Assembly: GCA_900095095.1 (NCBI GenBank)
Contig: FMBT01000399.1
Coordinates: 62,001 to 126,000, forward strand
From: Fragilariopsis cylindrus CCMP1102
Lineage: Eukaryota; Bacillariophyta; Bacillariophyceae; Bacillariales; Bacillariaceae
Direction: 5' to 3'
Length of the DNA stretch: 64,000 nucleotides
The position numbers and the translations under genes were made by a program. Shown one piece after another: positions 19,437-29,884 of this stretch (positions within the stretch are counted from its first letter, which is position 1; each line of letters opens with the position of its first letter). The notes beneath the pieces are model-generated. The model was not told where the DNA came from. It did not search any database and worked only from the letters and a program-made list of their open reading frames with translations.

Positions 19437-22400
19437 TTAGTTGAACCTACTGGGACAAACAATTGCGGCTTCTGCAGGAGTATCTTCTTGAATGTCGCCG
19501 TCGCATTCTTCACTGCAGGAATCTTCCGTTATGCACGAACCGGCTGCGAAAACCAAAGAAGCACACTTGCAGGAGTTTTTGCCGGTGCAACTACCGGCTG
19601 CAGAGGAGAAAGTAGCTTTGGTTCCCCAACATGAACCCTCACCAGTACAAGAACCAGCAGCAATGGAACCACCAGCTTTGTAGCAGGAACCCTTGCCAGT
19701 ACAAGAACCAGCAGCAATGAAACCAGTAGACCTGTAGCAGGAACCCTCTCCAGTACAAGAACCAGCAGCAATGGAACCTTCGCTCACTGCAACACAGGCA
19801 TCCCCGCCAAGACACGCATCAGCCGCAACATAGATGGCTAAACATTGGCAGTTTGTGCCTGGACCAATGCAACTTCCGGCGCCAACTACGATAGGATACG
19901 AACTGGGAAAGGCGCTACGAGAAGCACTAGAATCAGCGCTTGGATACGCACTAGGAATTGCACTGGGAGCAACACTAGGAGCAGCACTTGGATCAAAACT
20001 TGGGATGAAACTGGGTGCTCTGGGCGATAAACTTGGACCTGAACTGGGCAAGCTACTCTGTGACTCACTTGGTCCAGAGCTAGGACTATCACTTGGAAAC
20101 AAACTGGGCTTTGTACTCAGAACTGCGATTGGAACCGAACTAGGAACAGTGCTAGGAGAAGCACTTGAATCAGCGCTTGGATTTGCACTAGGAATTGCAC
20201 TGGGAGCAACACTAGGAGCAGTACTTGGATCAGAACTTGGGATGGAACTGGGTGCTCTGGGCGATAAACTTGGACCTGAACTGGGCAAGCTACTCTGTGA
20301 CTCACTTGGTCCTGAGCTAGGACTATCACTTGGAAACAAACTGGGCTTTGTACTCAGAACTGTGATCGGATCTGAACTAGGAACGGCGCTAGGAGAAGCA
20401 CTTGAATCAGCGCTTGAATTAGGAACGGCGCTAGGAGAAGCACTGGGAGCAACACTAGGGGCAGCACTTGGATCAAAACTTGGGATGAAACTGGGTGCTC
20501 TTGGCGATAAACTTGGACCTGAACTGGGCAAGCTACTCTGTGACTCACTTGGTCCTGAGCTAGGACTATCACTTGGAAACAAACTGGGCTTTGTACTCAG
20601 AACTGCGATCGGATCTGAACTAGGAACAGTGCTAGGAGAAGCACTTGAATCAGCGCTTGGATATGCACTAGGAATTGCACTGGGAGCAAAACTAGGGGCA
20701 GCACTTGGATCAGAACTTGGGATGAAACTGGGTGCTCTGGGCGATAAACTTGGACCTGAACTGGGCAAGCTACTCTGTGACTCACTTGGTCCTGAGCTAG
20801 GACTATCACTTGGAAACAAACTGGGCTTTGTACTCAGAACTGTGATCGGATCTGAACTAGGAACAGTGCTAGGAGAAGCACTTGAATCAGCGCTTGGATA
20901 TGCACTAGGAATTGCACTGGGAGCAAAACTAGGAGCAGCACTTGGATCAAAACTTGGATCAAAACTTGGGATGAAACTGGGTGCTCTGGGCGATAAATTT
21001 GGACCTGAACTGGGCAAGCTACTCTGTGACTCACTTGGTCCTGAGCTAGGACTATCACTTGGAAACAAACTGGGCTTTGTACTCAGAACTGTGATCGGAT
21101 CTGAACTAGGAACAGTGCTAGGAGAAGCACTTGAATCAGCACTTGAATTAGGAACGGCGCTAGGAGAAGCACTGGGAGCAACATAAGGAGCAGCACTTGG
21201 ATCAGAACTTGGGATGGAACTGGGTGCTCTGGGCGCTAAATTTGGACCTGAACTGGGCAAGCTACTCTGTGACTCACTTGGTCCTGAGCTAGGACTATCA
21301 CTTGGAAACAAACTGGGCTTTGTACTCAGAACTGCGATCGGATCTGAACTAGGAACAGTGCTAGGAGAAGCACTTGAATCAGCGCTTGAATTAGGAACGG
21401 CGCTAGGAGAAGCACTGGGAGCAACACTAGGGGCAGCACTTGGATCAAAACTTGGGATGAAACTGGGTGCTCTGGGCGATAAACTTGGACCTGAACTGGG
21501 CAAGCTACTCTGTGACTCACTTGGTCCTGAGCTAGGACTATCACTTGGAAACAAACTGGGCTTTGTACTCAGAACTGCGATTGGATCTGAACTAGGAACA
21601 GTGCTAGGAGAAGCACTTGAATCAGCGCTTGAATTAGGAACGGCCCTAGGAGAAGCACTGGGAGCAACACTAGGGGCAGTACTTGGATCAAAACTTGGGA
21701 TGAAACTGGGTGCTCTTGGCGCTAAACTTGGACCTGAACTGGGCAAGCTACTCTGTGACTCACTTGGTCCTGAGCTAGGACTATCACTTGGAAACAAACT
21801 GGGCTTTGTACTCAGAACTGCGATCGGATCTGAACTAGGAACAGTGCTAGGAGAAGCACTTGAATCAGCGCTTGAATTAGGAACGGCGCTAGGAGAAGCA
21901 CTGGGAGCAAGACTAGGGGCAGTACTTGGATCAAAACTTGGGATGAAACTGGGTGCTCTTGGCGCTAAACTTGGACCTGAACTGGGCAAGCTACTCTGTG
22001 ACTCACTTGGTCCTGAGCTAGGACTATCACTTGGAAACAAACTGGGCTTTGTACTCAGAACTGCGATCGGAACCGAACTAAGAACGGCGCTAGGAGAAGC
22101 ACTTGAATCAGTGCTTGGATACGCACTAGGAATTGCACTGGGAGCAAGACTTGGGGCAGCACTTGGATCAAAACTTGGGATGAAACTGGGTGCTCTGGGC
22201 GATAAACTTGGACCTGAACTGGGCAAGCTACTCTGTGACTCACTTGGTCCTGAGCTAGGACTCAGTGAAAGACTTGGAAGGGAACTAGGAGCAGCATTTG
22301 GTGAAAAACTTGGAAGAGAACTTGGTGCAAAACTGTTGCTTGGTTCTGTAGTTGCAGTAGGTTCAGAACTTGGTGCAGCACTTTTGGTGGGTTCATTACT

Positions 22401-25400
22401 TAAGCTTGGTTGATTACTTGGCAAAGAACCCGTTGACAAACTGGGGGCGGAACTAGGTGCGCCGCTTGGATGAACACTAGCAGTAGTAGTAGTTGTAGGA
22501 AGCTTATTGTTTGTAGCAATATATTCACCACTTGGTGCAAGACTTGGATTGGCACTTGGTACAACACTGGGCACAGCACTTGCGGACAAACTAGGAGTTG
22601 TGCTAGGAGCAGAGCTAGGAACAAAGCAACGAGCAGAGCTGGGAGCAGAGCTGGGAACAGAGCAATAAGCAGAGCTAGGAACAGAGCTAGGCACAGAACT
22701 TGGCTTTTGACTTGGAACAGCATTAGGCAGTGAGCTTGGCTTTGAGCTCGGGACGACACTTGATAGCATACTTGGTGCAAGACTTGGTTTTTGACTCAGT
22801 ACAGCACTAGGCAATGAACTTGGTTTCGAACTAGGGACAGAACTTTGAGCTCTGCTCGGATCAAGACTAGGAAAAAAACTAGGAACATCACCTGGCACAA
22901 AAGTTGAAATGGAACTAGGAGTAGCACTCAGTGAATGACTTGGAAGGGAACTAGGAGCAGCACTTGGTGAAAGACTTGGAAGAGAACTTGGTGCAAGGCT
23001 GTTGCTTGGTTCTGTAGTTGCAGCAGGTTCAGAACTAGGTGCAGCACTTGTGGTGGGTGCATTAGTTAAGCTTGGTAAATTACTTGGCAAAGAACCCGTT
23101 GACAAACTGGGGGCGGAACTAGGTGCGCCGCTTGGATGAACACTAGCAGTAGTAGTAGTAGGAAGCTTATTGTTTGTAGCAATATATTCACCACTTGGTG
23201 CAAGACTTGGATTGGCACTTGGTACAACACTGGGCACAGCACTTGCTGACAAACTAGGAGTTGTACTGGGTGCAACACTCGGATCAGTTGGAACGGAGCT
23301 AGGTTCAGCACTCGGTGAATGACTAGGCTCGAGACTTGGAATGAAACTGGGCTCAGCACTGGGCAATGAGCTCGGTTTAGAAGGAGCAGCACTTGGTGAA
23401 AGGCTTGGAAGAGAACTTGGTGCAAGGCTGTTGCTTGGTTCCACAGTTGCAGTAGGTTCAGAACTAGGTACAGCACTTGTGGTGGGTGCATTACTTAAGC
23501 TTGGTAGACTACTGGGCAAAGAACTTGGTGCCAAACTAGGGACGGAACTAGGTGCGCCGCTTGGATGAACACTAGCAGTAGTAGTAGTAGGAAGCTTATT
23601 GTTTGTAGCAATATATTCACCACTTGGTGCAAGACTTGGATTGGCACTTGGTACAACACTGGGCACAGCACTTGCTGACAAACTAGGAGTTGTACTGGGT
23701 GCAACACTCGGATCAGTTGGAACGGAGCTAGGTTCAGCACTCGGTGAATGACTAGGCTCGAGACTTGGAATGAAACTGGGCTCAGCACTGGGCAATGAGC
23801 TCGGTTTAGAAGGAGCAGCACTTGGTGAAAGGCTTGGAAGAGAACTTGGTGCAAGGCTGTTGCTTGGTTCCACAGTTGCAGTAGGTTCAGAACTAGGTAC
23901 AGCACTTGTGGTGGGTGCATTACTTAAGCTTGGTAGACTACTGGGCAAAGAACTTGGTGCCAAACTAGGGACGGAACTAGGTGCGCCGCTTGGATGAACA
24001 CTAGCAGTAGTAGTAGTAGGAAGCTTATTGTTTGTAGCAATATATTCACCACTTGGTGCAAGACTTGGATTGGCACTTGGTACAACACTGGGCACAGCAC
24101 TTGCTGACAAACTAGGAGTTGTACTGGGTGCAACACTCGGATCAGTTGGAACAGAGCTAGGTTCAGCACTCAGTGAATGACTAGGCTCGAGACTTGGAAT
24201 GAAACTGGGCTCAGCACTGGGCAATGAGCTCGGTTTAGAAGTAGGGACAGAATTTGGTTCGCTACTCGGATTATCGCTAGGAGCAGAGGTCGGGATATTA
24301 CTTGGTACGGTACTTGGTATGGTACTTGGACGTGAAGTAGGTTCTAAATTTGGCAAGAGACTTTGTACAAAACTCAGTGTACCAATCGGATCAAGACTAG
24401 GGACAGAACTCGGCACTGAGCTTGGCGTGTCACTAGGTCTAATAGAAGGGATAGAAGTTGGCAATTGGCTGGGTTTAGGCGAAGGAGCAGCACTTGGACT
24501 AAAATTAAAACTCGGAGCCGGACTTGGGGTTGGGTGTAGCTCTTCTGTTGGATTGATACTTCCTGAAGGCAAAGAACTCGGATTACTCGATGGTTGAGCA
24601 CTCGGACCAACACTCGGTGTTACGCTTGGATCCGCACTAGAATCCGCACTAGGAACAAGGCTAGGACTAGGGATAACGCTCGGATCAAGACTTGAGATGT
24701 AACTAGGAGCATTACTTAGGACAATATTGGGGACAGAGCTTGGTGTATCGCTTGGATCAAGACTAGGAACGGCGCTAGGAGATGTAAGTGAATCAGCGTT
24801 TGAATTCTCACTAGGAATCGTACCAGGAACCGTACTAGGAATCGCACTGGGATCAAAACTAGGGACAGCGCTTGGATAAAGACTTGGGATGAAAGTAGAT
24901 GCCGCACTCGGTAATAAACTTGGATCCAAGCTGGGCAAGCTACTCTGTGACTCACTCGGTCCTGAACTAGGTCTATCACTTGGAAAGAAAATGGGCTCCG
25001 TACTCGGAACAGGTTCCAAGCTAGGAACAGAACTCGATGCATCGGTTGGTGACGCAGTTGGCGATACTGAGGGCGCAGTAGATATTTTAGTAGGCGTCGT
25101 AGTAGGTGCAACAGTAGCTGACATAATTACAGAAGATGGAGAATCAGATGGTGCAGATGATGGTTCCTCGGTTGGACTACTGGAAGGCGAAGACGTCGTT
25201 GAAGATGATGTTGGTTTATTAGTCGGATTTATTGTAGGGGTACGAGTCGGGAAATATGCTGGTAAGATAGTTGGAGGTCGATTATTGATTTCTTTACTCT
25301 TTTTCTCTTCTTTGCTTTTTTTTCCTTTACTTTTATCGTCACCTTTGCCTTTCCCTTTACTCTTTTCACTTTTCTTGCTGTTCGAACCCTTCCCTGAGCT

Positions 25401-26138
25401 TTTTTGTTTGTAGTAGTTGTTGTTGTTGCTGTTCGTACTTTTGCTATTTTTCGTTTCGACGACTCTATTATCTATTGATTTCGATGTCTTCGAATTCTCT
25501 ATTTTGCTGTTTTTCCCTTTACTTTTATCGTCTCCTTTCCCTTTCCCCTTACTCTTTTCACTTTTCTTGCTGTTCGAACCCTTCCCTGAACTTTTTTGTT
25601 CGTAGTAGTTGTTGTTGTTATTGTTGCTGTTCGTATTCTTGCTATTTTTCGTTTCGACGACTCTACTATCTATTGATTTCGATGTCTTCGAATTCGACCC
25701 CTTTCCTTTTCCTTTCGAAGCCTCATTTAGTTCACGTTCTAGTCCTTTGCCTTTGCATTTACTCTTTTTGTTTCCTTTGCCTTTTCCTTTTGATGTCGGT
25801 TTTAGTTCACGTTCCAACAATTCGCCTTCATGGGCACTGTCGTCGACAACTTTCTTCGAATCAGTGTATCTTCGTAACATCCTAGTATTAGTAGTAGTGT
25901 GGTTGGTACCAATTCTAATGGAACGAACATTCTCACCTGAACGAAGGATGCTGGAAAAAAATGAACCTGATCCAATAACAATTATTACTATTAATAACAG
26001 CGACACAACAGAACAGAACAACGAATTACTTCTTCGAAAACAACGCGTTCGATGCTGTTGCTGTTGTTGTTGATAATGATGATGATGATGATCATTCACT
26101 CCATGATTCTGTAGTGCAGTAGTGAGTGATTCGTGCAT
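19437..26138 (-). CDS. Giant PS-repeat protein with silaffin-like Lys/Ser/Gly region, cell-surface or biosilica type
   Basis: Single frame of 2233 residues. Order: His/Gln-rich N-terminus; hydrophobic segment SVVSLLLIVIIVIGSGSFFS at about 43-62, a signal anchor or uncleaved signal; residues about 105-290 rich in SKGKGKG, KSKGKGKGDDKSKGK and poly-Asn; then about 1750 residues of Pro-Ser repeats of the PSAAPSVAPSASPS type; and a C-terminal Cys-rich tail with GSIAAGSCTGEGSC-like units. PS repeats are probably O-glycosylated and extracellular. Lys/Ser/Gly-rich clusters resemble those of diatom silaffins and cingulins, which guide silica deposition and bind polyamines; that link is inference. The coding DNA contains two tandem-repeat blocks (separate entries). 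No recognisable enzyme domain. A start at 26138 is supported because the hydrophobic segment follows at the expected distance. Confidence 0.82.
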   Translation of the reverse strand: MHESLTTALQNHGVNDHHHHHYQQQQQQHRTRCFRRSNSLFCSVVSLLLIVIIVIGSGSFFSSILRSGENVRSIRIGTNHTTTNTRMLRRYTDSKKVVDDSAHEGELLERELKPTSKGKGKGNKKSKCKGKGLERELNEASKGKGKGSNSKTSKSIDSRVVETKNSKNTNSNNNNNNYYEQKSSGKGSNSKKSEKSKGKGKGDDKSKGKNSKIENSKTSKSIDNRVVETKNSKSTNSNNNNYYKQKSSGKGSNSKKSEKSKGKGKGDDKSKGKKSKEEKKSKEINNRPPTILPAYFPTRTPTINPTNKPTSSSTTSSPSSSPTEEPSSAPSDSPSSVIMSATVAPTTTPTKISTAPSVSPTASPTDASSSVPSLEPVPSTEPIFFPSDRPSSGPSESQSSLPSLDPSLLPSAASTFIPSLYPSAVPSFDPSAIPSTVPGTIPSENSNADSLTSPSAVPSLDPSDTPSSVPNIVLSNAPSYISSLDPSVIPSPSLVPSADSSADPSVTPSVGPSAQPSSNPSSLPSGSINPTEELHPTPSPAPSFNFSPSAAPSPKPSQLPTSIPSIRPSDTPSSVPSSVPSLDPIGTLSFVQSLLPNLEPTSRPSTIPSTVPSNIPTSAPSDNPSSEPNSVPTSKPSSLPSAEPSFIPSLEPSHSLSAEPSSVPTDPSVAPSTTPSLSASAVPSVVPSANPSLAPSGEYIATNNKLPTTTTASVHPSGAPSSVPSLAPSSLPSSLPSLSNAPTTSAVPSSEPTATVEPSNSLAPSSLPSLSPSAAPSKPSSLPSAEPSFIPSLEPSHSPSAEPSSVPTDPSVAPSTTPSLSASAVPSVVPSANPSLAPSGEYIATNNKLPTTTTASVHPSGAPSSVPSLAPSSLPSSLPSLSNAPTTSAVPSSEPTATVEPSNSLAPSSLPSLSPSAAPSKPSSLPSAEPSFIPSLEPSHSPSAEPSSVPTDPSVAPSTTPSLSASAVPSVVPSANPSLAPSGEYIATNNKLPTTTTASVHPSGAPSSAPSLSTGSLPSNLPSLTNAPTTSAAPSSEPAATTEPSNSLAPSSLPSLSPSAAPSSLPSHSLSATPSSISTFVPGDVPSFFPSLDPSRAQSSVPSSKPSSLPSAVLSQKPSLAPSMLSSVVPSSKPSSLPNAVPSQKPSSVPSSVPSSAYCSVPSSAPSSARCFVPSSAPSTTPSLSASAVPSVVPSANPSLAPSGEYIATNNKLPTTTTTASVHPSGAPSSAPSLSTGSLPSNQPSLSNEPTKSAAPSSEPTATTEPSNSFAPSSLPSFSPNAAPSSLPSLSLSPSSGPSESQSSLPSSGPSLSPRAPSFIPSFDPSAAPSLAPSAIPSAYPSTDSSASPSAVLSSVPIAVLSTKPSLFPSDSPSSGPSESQSSLPSSGPSLAPRAPSFIPSFDPSTAPSLAPSASPSAVPNSSADSSASPSTVPSSDPIAVLSTKPSLFPSDSPSSGPSESQSSLPSSGPSLAPRAPSFIPSFDPSTAPSVAPSASPRAVPNSSADSSASPSTVPSSDPIAVLSTKPSLFPSDSPSSGPSESQSSLPSSGPSLSPRAPSFIPSFDPSAAPSVAPSASPSAVPNSSADSSASPSTVPSSDPIAVLSTKPSLFPSDSPSSGPSESQSSLPSSGPNLAPRAPSSIPSSDPSAAPYVAPSASPSAVPNSSADSSASPSTVPSSDPITVLSTKPSLFPSDSPSSGPSESQSSLPSSGPNLSPRAPSFIPSFDPSFDPSAAPSFAPSAIPSAYPSADSSASPSTVPSSDPITVLSTKPSLFPSDSPSSGPSESQSSLPSSGPSLSPRAPSFIPSSDPSAAPSFAPSAIPSAYPSADSSASPSTVPSSDPIAVLSTKPSLFPSDSPSSGPSESQSSLPSSGPSLSPRAPSFIPSFDPSAAPSVAPSASPSAVPNSSADSSASPSAVPSSDPITVLSTKPSLFPSDSPSSGPSESQSSLPSSGPSLSPRAPSSIPSSDPSTAPSVAPSAIPSANPSADSSASPSTVPSSVPIAVLSTKPSLFPSDSPSSGPSESQSSLPSSGPSLSPRAPSFIPSFDPSAAPSVAPSAIPSAYPSADSSASRSAFPSSYPIVVGAGSCIGPGTNCQCLAIYVAADACLGGDACVAVSEGSIAAGSCTGEGSCYRSTGFIAAGSCTGKGSCYKAGGSIAAGSCTGEGSCWGTKATFSSAAGSCTGKNSCKCASLVFAAGSCITEDSCSEECDGDIQEDTPAEAAIVCPSRFN
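19890..22290 (-). repeat. Coding minisatellite A: about ten units of 237-249 bp
   Basis: On the plus strand the landmark GGGCTTTGTACTCAGAACTG (or a near match) recurs at 20106, 20343, 20586, 20823, 21072, 21315, 21558, 21801 and 22044. Every interval (237, 243, 237, 249, 243 x 4) is a multiple of three, so the reading frame of the PS-repeat protein is kept. Units encode PS repeats such as SDSPSSGPSESQSSLPSSGP. Confidence 0.93.
22300..24250 (-). repeat. Coding minisatellite B: 429-bp units, nearly identical
   Basis: The landmark GAACACTAGCAGTAGTAG recurs at 22472, 23138, 23567 and 23996; the last two intervals are exactly 429 bp (143 codons). The unit encodes a PS stretch interrupted by SGEYIATNNKLPTTTTASVH. 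Very high similarity between units suggests recent duplication or gene conversion. Confidence 0.92.
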
Positions 26139-26985
26139 ATTACTACTGTACTGTTCATTCGAAGAGTACTATTACTACTGCTTGGTTGTTGTTAGCATAT
26201 TTGCATCTCTCTTTTTTCAATATTATGACAGCACATCCAACGGTTGTTGTTAGCATATTTTTGTATCTCTCTTTTTTCAATATTATGACCACACATGCAT
26301 CGACACATGCATCGAAATCATATATATTATAATGAAGATGATCTTGTTACGGCACGAAGCGTGTCACATCGGCTTATATGTTCATTGTAATTGTATATAT
26401 ATAAATATTACATACAAACAACGGCCGTTTTGATAAAGCGACTGAATCCCTTTCCATCCTTATTCCCAACCGCGACGAACAATTTTGATATTATTTACAC
26501 AAAATTCTACGAACACAATGACGCGCAGATCTCTGCAATAGTATCACAGTTTACGTTTCCGGCAGTTGAGAACAATTTTTGGTGTCTAATTAATATGCTT
26601 TGATGAAGTTGAAGTTCTATCAACTCCTTAAATATCTCTTTTATTACCCCACTCAGTACGCAGCCTTAAATTAGTTCTCGTAACCAATCTCAAGCCGTCA
26701 TTTATGTTATGTCGAAGCGCGTACACGTGCATTAAAAAGATTATGTCTGAATTTCGCACCATACAATACAGTATTTGCACAGGTCGTTCTATGATGTTCT
26801 GCTGACGATACAAAAGTATACGGTATTTTCTACTATGAGTCATACTATGATGTTATTCTGACTAACAATTAACATTTTACTATGTTTGTTTGTGTACGAC
26901 TTGTATTATCTATCAATGTCTAAGACGCGACGATGTGAGCTGATTTCATTGTTTATTGAAGAAGAAAACAACAATTTTGCAGAAT
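26139..26985. other. Non-coding region upstream of the PS-repeat gene
   Basis: Presumed promoter side of the PS-repeat gene followed by sequence with no long ORF. It holds the 58-bp direct repeat noted separately and an ATATATATAAATAT run at 26393-26406. No gene seen. Confidence 0.4.
26184..26296. repeat. 58-bp direct tandem repeat, two copies
   Basis: GGTTGTTGTTAGCATATTT starts at 26184 and again at 26242, and both copies continue to CTCTCTTTTTTCAATATTATG with few differences. It lies just upstream of the PS-repeat gene start and could be promoter duplication or neutral. Confidence 0.85.
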
Positions 26986-28650
26986 ATCACTAAGTGGTGC
27001 ATTTTCAGATTAGGTGCATGGTGACTGTTCCTTCGATTTAGTCTTCAATCTTGTTTTTCAATTGTTCTGCTGAATTCATTTGCACTGGATAGTTGCCATT
27101 TCTTTCTGACCTCGTGGTCCTCATGCATGGTTGATTAGGTGTCTGTATTCTAACATTTTGCCTGCTGTTTCATCGAATACAGCCATTGCATGGTGAGGTA
27201 GTAGTTCATTTGCCATTGTTGTTGATTTGATATGAGTTGCGGTTTTTGCTTGTAACCTTAATCTTGTTAACTGTTGTAATTGATCTATTGCAGTGTCAGC
27301 TGTTACTCTATACCGTTCAACTGTCTTGTGTCTGAGCTCCTCTGATCACTGTCTTTGTATTCTACCATGTAGTATTGAGTTGCTCCTTCAGCATGATTTA
27401 ATTAATGATCTCCTGGTGATGCTATTAGGCAGTTCAATACTTTCTTTTCAATTTCTTTCATGGGATCGTTTGATGCTTCGATTTGTCTAGTTGATGTAAT
27501 GCAGGGAAAATTCCAGCTTTTTTGGGTTCATCATACATTATTTCTTCACTCTGTATCATTTTATTAATGATTCTTTCTTTCTGATATTTTGATTGCTACT
27601 GTATTGATCGTATTTTAATTGCTACTGACTTCACTATTTGATTGTTTGCACATGCAAACTTCATTCGATTGTGACTATTTTTATGGTTGTTCATTTGGAA
27701 AGAAGGATCCTGTTCCTGTTGAATCTGCTAATGTAGTATCAACTGTGGCTGGATTTTCTAGTATTGTTTCTAGTGTTGGTTTATAGAGTTATATATTGCT
27801 CAAGGAATGACATTGTAACCTGTTGTTAACAGGATTCCTGTTATAAGGAATTTTTTGCCGTTCTATTATTAATTATTTTTGCTACTATATTTCAATTATT
27901 TTGTCATGCCTCCAACCTCTTCATGGTCTGAGGTGTAAGTTGCTGATGGATCCATTCATGGTATTTGTTGCTGTTTTGTCCTGTGTTTTTCTGTGTCTTT
28001 GATGTATAAACAGGTCAGACTGGTATGTTTGATGTCATGCATACCCACAAGTCCAACAGTAGTTTTCTCACTTTCGGCTTGTATGCCATTTTCAATTGCT
28101 GGGGGAACCCCCCCCCCCCCCCTGCTTTCTTGTTGTTCCACCTCTGCTTTCTCCACTTTCAAGTAACTCAATTCTGTCAGTTAGTGCTTTGGTTGTTGCT
28201 GCAGTGGAATCCTACTGGGTTTTGTTGTGGTTGTGGATGTTTTACCATTAACACAGTATATATATATATATATATATTGTTGTGCTTGTTGTTTTTCTAA
28301 TTGTACAATTTTGTCATTTGCTTCTACTGTTGCTTGTGCAGGAATCTGTTGGTTCTATTTGTTTTGATTGACCTGTTCTTTTTACTGCATTATCAATTCC
28401 AATTGTTTTCAATGTTCCTGTGTCATTTTTGTTTCTATATATGCTTGCCTTTGTAAAGTGGGATTTGAATTTCCTTCAAGTTTTCTCTACTCTGGCTAGT
28501 TTTTTTCAAGCTTTGATGTCTGATGGTGTCAATCCGTAGTTGGATGTTCTCTTCAATGTTTGATGAACACACAACTGCATTTAACAGCTTTTCAGCTATG
28601 GCCTGATATTGGGGCACTATTTTGAGGTCTTTTTGCTAGAAGAAATAATG
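26986..28650 (-). mobile_element. Fossil Copia-like (Ty1/Copia) retrotransposon fragment
   Basis: The minus strand carries scattered Copia-like coding similarity: glutamine-rich coiled-coil gag-like pieces on the right side, and near 27110-27220 a piece like the segment just before reverse transcriptase in diatom Copia pol (short matches such as YRHLI). It is heavily broken, with well over ten interruptions, and incomplete: no reverse transcriptase core, integrase or terminal repeats were recognised. It looks old. Family assignment rests on short matches, so it is tentative. Confidence 0.45.
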
Positions 28651-28897
28651 TGGAAGATAACAAATTCCACTCAGTTCAAATTAAAAATTGCAATTGGTCA
28701 AATTGGTTGACACCGGCTGTGAGAAGAAGGCAAAGCAAGAAAGATATCTATTTAAAGTGACTGAAAGGCCAGAATTGAATAACAAACAACAATTCAAATG
28801 TTTTTCTTCTGGTGCAGGGGCGGAGGAACAGGGAACAGCAGAGTCATAAAAAGTATTGAATTCATTACAAAATCAATGGTAATAGCTGTTTCAGGCA

Positions 28898-29884
28898 TGT
28901 TCCGGCTCGATGCTGCGTTTTCTGGGACACTCGCAACTAATTTTTTTAATGCGCGATAGACTCGCGACAAGGAAAATTCTTCAAAATTATTAAGAATTGA
29001 ATGGAAAATTATCCCATCATCATTACAATGGGAATGTATTGAATCGAACCTCCATGGATATCAATCTATTTAACATAAGCTTATGAGACGAAATATAGGT
29101 ATCTGTACTGTTAAGAGAAGAAAAAAGTTTTGGTGTGATTTGGTCATCTGGAGAAAATTCTATGACCATTTATATGGGTGGCAGGCAGATTTTGGAAATG
29201 CCACAAGAGGTGCATAAGAGAGGAAGATTGAAAATTTAATAATGGACTAATAGAAAAAGTGCTAGTACAGATGTCTCTATTAGTGTTATATTAGTTAATT
29301 CGATAATTTTTACTGTTATTGTTATATTAAAAGAGGACCCATTATCAACGGGCATATTGGACGTGTTTTTTCAAAAAACAAATATTATTCGTGTCTTTAC
29401 TAAGAGAGAGTGTATGTACTCAAAATAAGCCCAAATTAAACCGCACCTCTTCGGTTCTATTAACAGTACAAATATCTATATTTCGTCTTGTAAGCTTCTA
29501 TTAAATAGATCGCTATCCATGGAGGTTCGATTCAATACATTCCCATTGTCAATGTGTTAGTAAGGAAAATTCCTACTTTCGCTGCATTGGTGCGCGTAAC
29601 TTATTACTTTCAACTTTGACGACTTGTACCCCATATGGGGGAAATTCTCCTTAAATAAGTACCAGGGCTTTGCCGACACCACCTACACCTGTCGATGCAC
29701 CTTGATTCAATGCATGGATTATGATTGGTCAGTTATAGGAAAGAAGAGCTTCCGTAGAAGCTAAAAATGCCCCCAATTGTTAGTACTTTCACTGCATAGC
29801 GCGTGTTGTAGAGGGTGTAAAACAGTCCCGCGGACAGGCAAACGTCACACAGGGCGAATATCCACACAGCATCGAGCCGGAACA
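28898..29884. repeat. Outer inverted pair TGTTCCGGCTCGATGCTG, about 1 kb apart
   Basis: 18 bp at 28898-28915 are the exact reverse complement of 29867-29884, with weak extension outward (CAGGCA versus AAGGCG). They enclose the inner foldback arms, so they may be the ends of a roughly 1-kb non-autonomous element. No target duplication was found. Confidence 0.7.
29018..29553. repeat. Foldback/MITE-like inverted repeat, arms about 100 bp
   Basis: Left arm 29018-29114 and right arm about 29454-29553 are inverted copies at roughly 85% identity, sharing the block GGGAATGTATTGAATCGAAC and later GACGAAATATAG. The roughly 340-bp loop has no ORF. A transcript through it would form a long hairpin. Confidence 0.85.

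Noticed and set aside
19834-22413. Long plus-strand ORFs rich in LG repeats (LGPELGLSLGNKLGF)
   Set aside because: Antisense shadow of the PS-repeat gene: the codon bias of Pro/Ser repeats leaves the opposite strand open. No start context, signal or domain.
22400-25111. Additional minus-strand Leu/Gln/Val-rich ORFs in shifted frames
   Set aside because: Out-of-frame readings of the same tandem repeats; the main frame has the signal anchor and Cys-rich tail.
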